Part shown: piece by piece, positions 1-5,790 of the stretch
Layout of the letters: each line of letters begins with the position of its first letter
Position numbering within the stretch: the stretch's first letter is position 1
NCBI GenBank assembly: GCA_030688705.1
Contig: JAUYJH010000027.1
Coordinates: forward strand, 1-7,006
DNA from: Deltaproteobacteria bacterium
GTDB taxonomy: Bacteria > UBA10199 > SPLOWO2-01-44-7
DNA: 7,006 bases
Direction of reading: 5' to 3'
The notes under the pieces: model-generated
Seen by the model: the letters and a program-made list of their open reading frames with translations, nothing else
Told to the model about the DNA's origin: nothing
Databases searched by the model: none
Translations under genes and position numbers: made by a program

Positions 1-662
1 TCCCCTATACCCACCGGAGCAAGGAAAACCTCGTGCGCGAGGGAATCCCCCGCGAAAGAATTTTAGTGATCGGCAATCCTATCAATGAGGTGTTGAACCA
101 TTATATGGAGCAGATTGACACCAGCCCTGCCCTCAAAAAATACGGGCTCAAAAAGAATAATTACTTTCTGGTCACAATCCATCGGGCCGAAACCGTTGAC
201 GTGGAAAACAACCTTAAGAATCTGATCCTTGCCATGGAAAAACTCCATGAAACATTCGGCCTGCCAATCCTTTGCAGCACGCACCCGCGCACTCGCAATA
301 AGATGGAACTATTCCGGCTCGACACGAAAAAGCCGGCTGTCACATTCGTAAGTCCCCTTTCCTTCTTCAATTTCGTCCATCTCGAAAAAAACGCTTTTTG
401 CGTGGCCACCGACAGCGGCACCGTTCAGGAAGAGTGCTGCATTCTACAAATCCCAAGCGTTACTCTGCGCGAAGTTACCGAAAGGCCCGAGACCATAGAA
501 TGCGGCAGTAATGTCTTGACGGGTCTGAACCCCGAATCCATCATTAAAACCGTACAGACAACGAAACAGGAAGAATGGCGGTGGACGCCGCCGAAGGAAT
601 ACCTGGAGACGAACGTCTCCAACAAGGTGGTCAAACTTTTGCTAGGGTACAATACTCTTTAA
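1..662 (+). CDS. wecB: UDP-N-acetylglucosamine 2-epimerase, WecB-type (5' partial)
   Basis: This is the C-terminal part, about 219 residues, of a non-hydrolysing UDP-GlcNAc 2-epimerase, a cytoplasmic enzyme that interconverts UDP-GlcNAc and UDP-ManNAc. The frame is open from base 3 to the left edge and reads ENLVREGIP before the first in-frame ATG at 33, so that ATG is internal and the gene is cut by the window. The family is usually 365-380 residues, so roughly the last 60% is present. Visible family motifs are GNPINE after the domain linker, the HRAE box (HRRE in E. coli WecB, holding a catalytic His), STHPRT, the nucleotide-binding DSGTVQEE (usually DSGGIQEE) and TERPE. The GTVQEECC variant and the ECGSN segment after TERPE suggest a divergent subfamily, so the exact hexosamine substrate is uncertain and the symbol is provisional. 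It converges with the minus-strand operon and overlaps its last gene by 21 bp. No U-tract terminator is visible after the stop. Confidence 0.9.
   Translation, partial: PYTHRSKENLVREGIPRERILVIGNPINEVLNHYMEQIDTSPALKKYGLKKNNYFLVTIHRAETVDVENNLKNLILAMEKLHETFGLPILCSTHPRTRNKMELFRLDTKKPAVTFVSPLSFFNFVHLEKNAFCVATDSGTVQEECCILQIPSVTLREVTERPETIECGSNVLTGLNPESIIKTVQTTKQEEWRWTPPKEYLETNVSNKVVKLLLGYNTL
604..621. repeat. 18-bp near-perfect palindrome at the convergent gene ends
   Basis: Two perfect 8-base arms (TGGAGACG and CGTCTCCA) flank a 2-base centre, inside the last codons of the wecB-like gene. RNA from either strand could form a 7-bp stem with a 4-nt loop. On the minus strand it lies about 20 nt past the stop of the last operon gene, where a 3'-end structure would be expected. 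No T-run follows on either strand, so it is not a canonical intrinsic terminator. It may be a transcript-end hairpin or only a coding coincidence. Confidence 0.35.
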
Positions 663-1478
663 GCCCGCGCACAGATTTCTGAAAACCATGCCCGCTTTTT
701 TGGCCTTTGCGTTGCTACAAATGATATTTTCGTTGGGAAACGGGAATTCATCGACACGGTGAGCCAGGCCGTCTGTGTCCGGATTAAACTGAAGGTGGGG
801 CCGGACTCCCGCAATCGCCGATATCTTTTGAACCCAATCCTTTAGTGTCACCACTTCATCGCCGCAGGCATTAAAGCACCCCCTTATTTTTCCCTCCGCC
901 AGAAGGACCGCCAGCCTGGCCACCTCGTCGACAAAAACAAATTGGACCAAAGCTTCCCCGTTTCCCGGTAAAATAATGGGAAGTCCTTTAACCAATCGCT
1001 CATAAACAAACATCTCCCTTGGAATATGATTGTTTGACCCCAAAATGTTTGTCGGACGAACGGACGCATACGCTTTACCGCTTTGGGCTAGAAATTTTTC
1101 GCACGCCACTTTGCCACGGTTGTATTCTCCCCAAAGAGGCCATTCTCCAATTGGAGAGACATCCTCTATCAGAGGAAAACAGTCTGTTTTTTTGTAAACG
1201 GCAACGGTGCTGACAAAAAGATAAAATCCAAAGGAGACCCTTTCAAAAAGACTCTGAATATCCTCCGCCCGATAAGCACAGGTATCAATGACGACGTCAA
1301 AACTTCCAAGCCAAGGTAACGGCTCATGACGATCGGCCCTGATATGCCGTACAGGACCTGCGTAGTTCACCGGGTGTCTTCCCCGATTCAAAACGGTAAT
1401 GCCGTGACCCCGCCGCAACAGTTGGTCAATCACAACGGGCCCCAAAAATCGCCCCCCGCCCAGACAAAGAATGTTCAT
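642..1478 (-). CDS. Atypical SDR NAD(P)-dependent sugar epimerase/dehydratase
   Basis: A 278-residue cytoplasmic protein with a Rossmann fold, probably acting on a nucleotide sugar; the substrate is not identifiable. The N-terminus reads GGGRFLG at residues 7-13, the GGxRFLG form of the dinucleotide loop found in an atypical branch of the extended SDR / COG0451 proteins, followed by NRGR at 31-34. The SDR catalytic residues appear intact: Ser90 in FVSTVAVY, and Tyr119 with Lys123 in YNRGK. RPTNILG at 141-147 and a substrate-domain segment with QFVFVDEVA near 179-187 also fit. It is the last gene of the minus-strand operon. Its ATG overlaps the stop of the GT2 gene as ATGA, and a purine-rich GGTGGAAAGG lies just upstream, so coupled translation is likely. 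Its 3' end overlaps the convergent wecB-like gene by 21 bp. Lying two genes after a UDP-xylose synthase, it could act on UDP-xylose or another pathway sugar; that is inference from position only. Confidence 0.85.
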   Translation of the reverse strand: MNILCLGGGRFLGPVVIDQLLRRGHGITVLNRGRHPVNYAGPVRHIRADRHEPLPWLGSFDVVIDTCAYRAEDIQSLFERVSFGFYLFVSTVAVYKKTDCFPLIEDVSPIGEWPLWGEYNRGKVACEKFLAQSGKAYASVRPTNILGSNNHIPREMFVYERLVKGLPIILPGNGEALVQFVFVDEVARLAVLLAEGKIRGCFNACGDEVVTLKDWVQKISAIAGVRPHLQFNPDTDGLAHRVDEFPFPNENIICSNAKAKKAGMVFRNLCAGLKSIVP

Positions 1479-2374
1479 AGCCTTTCCACCGTTTCAATGC
1501 GCCGCAAAAAAATATTTTTTAAACCCTGACAGTCACCAAAAAAAGAAGAGAAATCGAGACGAACAAAATCTCTTATACAATATCCCAACACGCACCAAAA
1601 GAAAGCCAACCTGGATATATCGTTTTTCCGAGTCAAGTAGTAAAAGTTCTGAATCCATGCGCTCCGAAAAGCGCGCAAAGAATCTTTTTTCAGTCTGTCA
1701 TCCAACGGCTGGGATTGCAAAAAACAACGGGCCTTGGGCTGATAAAAATTTTTGTACTGTCTGGAAATCCGATAGGAGACGTCCACATCTTCCCCGTGGC
1801 CGTAGCCGATCAGGCGTTCATCAAAGCGATATCGGGAGATAATACTCCGCCGCCAGAAAGTCTCCCCGCCCGACAAAAATTCCGTTTCACAAAAGGTCTC
1901 CATCCGATGCGGATACGTCGGCATGCCGCTGGGCAAAAACCGGCCGTCTCCATCATGCGGCAGCAGAAAAAGTTTATGAAAAAAGCTCCTTTGGCTCCTG
2001 CAATTCATGATGCGCCCAACTCCCCCGGCGTAGCGCACTGCCGTGTCTTTTTCAAAAATCTCCAAAATCGCATGGGCAAATTCGGGGTTTACAGAGGCAT
2101 CGTCATCCAAAAACCAAACAAAATCAGCGGTGGCAGCGTCAATGCCAGCATTTCTTGCTTTTACCAGCGATTTCACGGGAAGATGAATGTATTTTTTTTT
2201 CAGACTCGGCACGGAGAGATTCCAAAGACTGAAAATCTCCTCCGTATCCTTACCATCGCTTTGATCAATAACGATGACTTCGCTTGGCGGCACTGTTTGT
2301 TCTGCCACTGCCCGTAGGCAATTCGAAAGAATGGACGATCGATTCAACGTGGGAATCAAAACGCTATAAGACAT
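1475..2374 (-). CDS. Family 2 glycosyltransferase (GT-A fold)
   Basis: A 299-residue inverting-type glycosyltransferase that should transfer a sugar from a nucleotide donor onto the growing lipid-linked repeat unit at the cytoplasmic face. The first strand SVLIPTLNR (residues 4-12), VIVIDQSD (33-40), the KARNAGID segment near 72-79, the metal-binding DDD at 90-92 and the GED acid motif at 194-196 are all in the usual GT2 order. The ATG at 2374 is preferred: it starts immediately before the first beta strand and has GGAG 10 nt upstream (2385-2388). An ATG at 2383 has that GGAG only 1 nt away, and an in-frame TTG at 2392 would add six residues. With the chosen start it overlaps the uxs gene by 11 bp. 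Its own stop overlaps the next ATG as ATGA. An A9 run on the coding strand (2192-2200) encodes three lysines. Donor and acceptor cannot be predicted. Confidence 0.92.
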   Translation of the reverse strand: MSYSVLIPTLNRSSILSNCLRAVAEQTVPPSEVIVIDQSDGKDTEEIFSLWNLSVPSLKKKYIHLPVKSLVKARNAGIDAATADFVWFLDDDASVNPEFAHAILEIFEKDTAVRYAGGVGRIMNCRSQRSFFHKLFLLPHDGDGRFLPSGMPTYPHRMETFCETEFLSGGETFWRRSIISRYRFDERLIGYGHGEDVDVSYRISRQYKNFYQPKARCFLQSQPLDDRLKKDSLRAFRSAWIQNFYYLTRKNDISRLAFFWCVLGYCIRDFVRLDFSSFFGDCQGLKNIFLRRIETVERL

Positions 2375-3317
2375 TTTTAGCATTCTCCGCAAAATAGGGA
2401 ATTGTTTTTTTCAACCCTTCCTCCAAACCAATTTTGGGAACCCACCCTAAAAGCTCTTTGGCCATTGAGATATCCGGCCGTCTCAACATCGGATCATCTT
2501 TGGGAAGGGGCCGGTACGTGATGGCGCTTTTGGAGCCTGTCAACCGGATCACTGTCTGCGCAAAATCGATAATTGGAATCTCTTCGGGATTTCCCAAATT
2601 GACCGGCATTGTTTCTCCTGAAAACAGGAGTCTTTCCAAACCCAAAACCATATCTTCCACATAACAAAAACTGCGTGTCTGCAAGCCCTTTCCAAAAACG
2701 GTGAGATCCTCGTTTTGTAAAGCCTGCGTCATAAAATTGGGGAGAGCCCTTCCATCATTCAAACGCATGCGCGGCCCGTAAGTATTGAAAATGCGCGCGA
2801 TGCGAACGGGCACGCCGTATTGCTGATGATAAAACAATGTCAGGCTTTCGGCATAACGTTTGGCTTCATCATAACAACTTCTGGGTCCAACCGAGTTGAC
2901 GTTTCCCCAGTAATCCTCTTTTTGAGGATGAACCTGCGGGTCTCCATAAATTTCCGAAGTCGATGCCAACAAAAAAACGGCCTTCTTCCTTGCGGACAAC
3001 TCCAGAAGATTCCATGTCCCAAAGGAACCGGCTTTCAGTGTCTCTATCGGGTATCTCTGGTAATCCACAGGACTGGCAGGAGATGCCAGATTTAAAACAA
3101 AGTCGATCTCTCCAGGGACATCAAAAGATTCAATGACATCCTGTTTCAAAAAACAAAAATCGGGGTTGGAATAAAGATGGGCGATGTTTTTCTCCTGCCC
3201 CGTAATCAGATTGTCCGCGCAAAGAACCCTGCAATCCCCCTTTTGTAAAAAATGATCACAAAAATGGGAACCGATAAACCCGGCGCCGCCGGCAATGAGT
3301 AATTGTTTCTTTTTCAA
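2364..3317 (-). CDS. uxs: UDP-glucuronate decarboxylase (UDP-xylose synthase)
   Basis: A 317-residue extended SDR predicted to convert UDP-glucuronate to UDP-xylose with tightly bound NAD+, in the cytoplasm. The match to the family is strong along its length: GGAGFIGSH at 10-18, acidic Asp35 at the end of strand two for NAD binding, the ASPASPVDYQRYP signature at 78-90, TSEIYGDP at 120-127 (Thr120, Glu122), SCYDEAKR at 147-154 with catalytic Tyr149 and Lys153, RIFNTYGPRM at 175-184, the QTRSFCYVEDM segment and a late RRPDIS. The NSVGPRSCYDEAKR context fits UXS better than the related ArnA decarboxylase, which releases the 4-keto sugar, and no formyltransferase domain is attached. The start codon is TTG, supported by a good upstream AAAGGAG and by the TTGA overlap with the GT4 stop. 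It implies that xylose, or a sugar made from UDP-xylose, is in the polysaccharide. UDP-glucuronate must come from a UDP-glucose dehydrogenase outside this window. Confidence 0.95.
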   Translation of the reverse strand: MKKKQLLIAGGAGFIGSHFCDHFLQKGDCRVLCADNLITGQEKNIAHLYSNPDFCFLKQDVIESFDVPGEIDFVLNLASPASPVDYQRYPIETLKAGSFGTWNLLELSARKKAVFLLASTSEIYGDPQVHPQKEDYWGNVNSVGPRSCYDEAKRYAESLTLFYHQQYGVPVRIARIFNTYGPRMRLNDGRALPNFMTQALQNEDLTVFGKGLQTRSFCYVEDMVLGLERLLFSGETMPVNLGNPEEIPIIDFAQTVIRLTGSKSAITYRPLPKDDPMLRRPDISMAKELLGWVPKIGLEEGLKKTIPYFAENAKNVL

Positions 3318-4495
3318 GGGATCTCCTTTTCCAAAAAACGAAATAATATATCCGAAAATTCCTTCTGAATGATCTCGGGTCTAAAGCAACAGCGAGTCAA
3401 GCGGTAATTCGTCTCCCCCATACTCTTCCTCAAAGAGGGATTTTCCGCCAGGCGTTTCAGCTGTCCAACGAGACTTTTTCTGTCTCCGGCTTTTGCAAAC
3501 AAAACATTCTCCCCTTCACGCAATATCTCCGGAAGGGCACCCACCGGAGAGGTAACAAGCGGCAGACCAAAAGACATCGCTTCCAAAACCGCACACGGAA
3601 GCCCCTCGGTATAAGAGGGGAGGACAAAAATATCGGCCGTTTCATAAAGGCTCTTTTTTTCTGCATCATTGACAAAGCCAAAAAATTTTACATTTGGATG
3701 ATCATCTTTCAAAAAGTTGATGATCTTACTATGAATCGCGATATGATGATCACGATAAAACTTTTTCGCCTCCCCTGACAGAAATTCGCTCTGCGTTGCG
3801 GCATTCAAAATAAAATCCCCTGCCACGAGCAACGAGACGTCACGGCTTTCCTGGCACAAATCTTCAAAGGCTAGAATGAGATCGTAAAATCCTTTTGTAA
3901 AGCAGATGTGGTTGATAAATAAGAAAGAAATCCCCTTTTCAGCCCCGTTTTTTTTCTCTTTTGGGGGTCTTTCAAGAATATCCAGCGGAAGTGCGTTATA
4001 TAAAATGCGAACGGGTGTACGGGGAGCCATGGCGTAAAAAACCTTCTCCAAATGTCTCACCTGAATAATCAGGCAAGCAACCCGATTTAAACCAAACCGA
4101 ATCAACCATCGGTAAGCCGCAGATTGTTGATCATAAAAACTGCCGAAATTACTGCCGTGATAGTGGGCAAAAACAGAGGCCCTAACCATCCGTGCGATAA
4201 GAATGACAAAAAAATCCCTCAAAAAACCCATTCTCGATTGTGATAAAAGAAAATAAACCCCATGCGGGCGAAAAAAAAAGGAGGCATAAGACAATCTCCC
4301 CAAAAACATCACCGCACTCACAACCCCCTTTAAATCAAGACGGCCCCTTTCTTCATTGCGGGATCGAATATTGCTGGGAAGAATGCGCACCCCCCCCTTT
4401 TGACCCAAATTCAAATTTTCAAAAAGTGCTTTCGAAGCTATCTCTTGGCCTGAAAAAGGGGGGGGGAAAGGAACTAGAGCCAAAATCTTCTTCAT
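3314..4495 (-). CDS. Family 4 glycosyltransferase (GT-B fold, retaining)
   Basis: A 393-residue cytoplasmic or membrane-associated glycosyltransferase of the GT4 group, a normal length for the family. The N-terminal domain opens with ILALVPFPPPFSGQE, the glycine-rich loop typical of this group. The C-terminal domain shows the basic KGFYDLI segment at 201-207, VAGDF at 224-228, FFGFV at 271-275, ADIFVLPSYTEGLPCAVLE at 287-305 with the EX7E nucleotide-sugar motif (Glu297, Glu305), and SFGLPLVTSPVGALPEI. The stretch between VAGDF and the next strand is rather long. The ATG overlaps the stop of the membrane protein gene as ATGA; no good Shine-Dalgarno is visible before it, so translation probably depends on coupling. 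Codons 10-13 contain a run of nine C and codons 33-36 a run of eight G; slips in either would truncate the protein. A T9 run encodes Phe73-75. Sugar specificity is not predictable. Confidence 0.93.
   Translation of the reverse strand: MKKILALVPFPPPFSGQEIASKALFENLNLGQKGGVRILPSNIRSRNEERGRLDLKGVVSAVMFLGRLSYASFFFRPHGVYFLLSQSRMGFLRDFFVILIARMVRASVFAHYHGSNFGSFYDQQSAAYRWLIRFGLNRVACLIIQVRHLEKVFYAMAPRTPVRILYNALPLDILERPPKEKKNGAEKGISFLFINHICFTKGFYDLILAFEDLCQESRDVSLLVAGDFILNAATQSEFLSGEAKKFYRDHHIAIHSKIINFLKDDHPNVKFFGFVNDAEKKSLYETADIFVLPSYTEGLPCAVLEAMSFGLPLVTSPVGALPEILREGENVLFAKAGDRKSLVGQLKRLAENPSLRKSMGETNYRLTRCCFRPEIIQKEFSDILFRFLEKEIP
3323..3329 (-). promoter_or_regulatory. Ribosome-binding site of the TTG-started uxs gene
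   Basis: The minus strand reads AAAGGAG here, 5 nt before the TTG at 3317. It is the best Shine-Dalgarno match among the operon junctions and decides the start, since no ATG lies at the N-terminal end of the Rossmann fold. It sits within the last codons of the upstream GT4 gene. Confidence 0.8.
4390..4397 (-). repeat. G8 homopolymer in the 5' part of the GT4 gene
   Basis: Eight consecutive G on the coding strand span the third base of Lys33, both codons of Gly34-Gly35 and the first base of Val36. Reading the shifted frames by hand, loss of one G reaches a TAA at about codon 55 and gain of one G reaches a TGA at about codon 49. Either change would therefore inactivate the enzyme. Confidence 0.85.
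4458..4466 (-). repeat. C9 homopolymer near the start of the GT4 gene
   Basis: Nine consecutive C on the coding strand cover the third base of Phe10 and most of Pro11-Pro13. Loss of one C gives a TAG about seven codons later; gain of one C gives a TGA at about codon 26. Both stops precede the G8 tract, so a slip there could not compensate. Such a tract early in a surface-glycan transferase is the classic arrangement for slipped-strand phase variation, though nothing here shows that it varies. Confidence 0.85.
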
Positions 4496-5790
4496 AATAT
4501 CACGGCATCTTTCTTAGAGACATAATCGCCACAGAAACGAATAAAGATACCGAATGTCAGCCAAAAAGACCATGCATAAAGGGGGGATTCCAGAACCGCA
4601 TTGAAAAAGGCCATCCAGAAAGCAATGGAAAAAACCATCAGACTCGCAAAAACGAGCCGGCTTTCCGGATTTTTTAGGGGATTGAAATGCACCTGCCTTA
4701 AATATTTAAAAACCATGCGACCCGACCAAAAAGCCATCCAGACAAACAATAATAAAAAGGGGATCCCCAGACGCACCAGAAAGGTAATGAAAAAATTATG
4801 GGCAGGCACCACGTATTCCGCGCCGGTGATCAAGGGCATGTGCAAAAAATAGGCGACCTGCGGATCAAATAACGGGGTGCCCAGTCCAATTCCAAGGGGA
4901 TGGCTGATAAAACGATACAAAAGATAAACCCAAAAAGCGATGCGCCACCCTGCGTTAATGTCGACAAAATCCTCTATGGGATTCAAGGTGGAACCCCGGC
5001 CGCCAAACTGCGTAAAGTCTTCGATAGCATTGCCGACGGATACCATTTCAAAAAAAAGACTTCCAAAACGGATGGTTACCCACACAATGGCACACAATAA
5101 AACAACAAGCAAAACCCTGAAAATAAGCCTTTGAAAAACATACCAAACTTGCGTACTCCTGTTCCACACCTTTAGAAAAAAGAGAAAAGCGGGGCACAGC
5201 AAGAAGAAATAGGCAATTATTTTCGTAGAGCCGCTCCCACAAATATAATGAAACAAAACAAGAAGGAGCGCTCCCGTCAAAAAAGTTCCTTGGCTGTTCC
5301 TCTTTCTCAGGATAGCCATCCATAACAGACCCATCCACATAGAAATACTAATACCGACACCATGGATGAAAAATGTTTTAAAAATAGTGAAGGCGATCAG
5401 GGGGACAAAAAATCTCCCCAACCACTCCAGCAGCAAGTCCCCCCATTTGTAGCCTATAAAAAAGAAAAGGGCATAATAAAAAAAACACAAATGACGCAAT
5501 AGATAATAAAAAACGGTTTCTTCTTTCCAAACGGAATAAGACAACAAAATGCCGTAGAAAGCGCCAAAAAAAATCCAGATATAAACAGAGTTGATGATTT
5601 TTTTCTGAAAATCAGTTTTATAGGGAACAGTCAGGCTCATGGGAATCAGCGCCAACACAAATGCTTCTCCCCACATTATCATTCTCTCCATGTCCGGAAA
5701 AAGGAACTGAAAAACCACAAAAAAAGTGAATAAGGAAAAAAACCAATAAAACAAAGTATTCGGCCGTTGATTTTGAACCAAAGCATTCAT
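4492..5790 (-). CDS. O-antigen polymerase/ligase family membrane protein (Wzy/WaaL-like)
   Basis: A 432-residue, strongly hydrophobic inner-membrane protein with about 11-12 predicted membrane segments. It should act at the periplasmic face, either polymerising lipid-linked repeat units (Wzy) or transferring finished glycan to an acceptor (WaaL). A large loop follows the segment ending near residue 245. In and after it lie GWRIAFW (281-287), SHPLGIGLGTP (296-306) and AHNFF (330-334) followed by a membrane segment, the same order of Arg-Trp, PLGxGLG and HN elements as in the Wzy_C / O-antigen ligase domain. The conserved His in HN corresponds to the catalytic-site His of WaaL. The ATG at 5790 is chosen because it forms an ATGA overlap with the preceding stop, as at neighbouring junctions; an ATG at 5817 would add nine residues, with a poor ribosome site. 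Polymerase and ligase cannot be separated from sequence alone; the position among repeat-unit transferases favours polymerase. Confidence 0.85.
   Translation of the reverse strand: MNALVQNQRPNTLFYWFFSLFTFFVVFQFLFPDMERMIMWGEAFVLALIPMSLTVPYKTDFQKKIINSVYIWIFFGAFYGILLSYSVWKEETVFYYLLRHLCFFYYALFFFIGYKWGDLLLEWLGRFFVPLIAFTIFKTFFIHGVGISISMWMGLLWMAILRKRNSQGTFLTGALLLVLFHYICGSGSTKIIAYFFLLCPAFLFFLKVWNRSTQVWYVFQRLIFRVLLVVLLCAIVWVTIRFGSLFFEMVSVGNAIEDFTQFGGRGSTLNPIEDFVDINAGWRIAFWVYLLYRFISHPLGIGLGTPLFDPQVAYFLHMPLITGAEYVVPAHNFFITFLVRLGIPFLLLFVWMAFWSGRMVFKYLRQVHFNPLKNPESRLVFASLMVFSIAFWMAFFNAVLESPLYAWSFWLTFGIFIRFCGDYVSKKDAVIL

Noticed and set aside
663..705. Possible intrinsic terminator after the wecB-like gene, with a T-run near 695-700.
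   Set aside because: No stable GC-rich stem precedes the T-run on the plus strand, and the run lies in the SDR coding region.
1715..2317. A 200-codon plus-strand open frame opposite the GT2 gene.
   Set aside because: The minus-strand protein has a full set of GT2 motifs in order. The plus frame looks like the low-complexity shadow of a reverse-strand gene and has no domain.
3697..3751. GATGATC occurs three times in 55 bases, once as the palindrome GATGATCATC.
   Set aside because: It lies inside the GT4 coding region, where Asp-His and Ile/His-rich codons (DHH, DDH, IIN) explain it. Spacing is uneven and no repeat array is formed.
4900..5134. Plus-strand open frames opposite the membrane protein gene.
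   Set aside because: They are short, rich in Lys/Thr/Pro, have no recognisable motifs, and lie antisense to a gene with clear family features.
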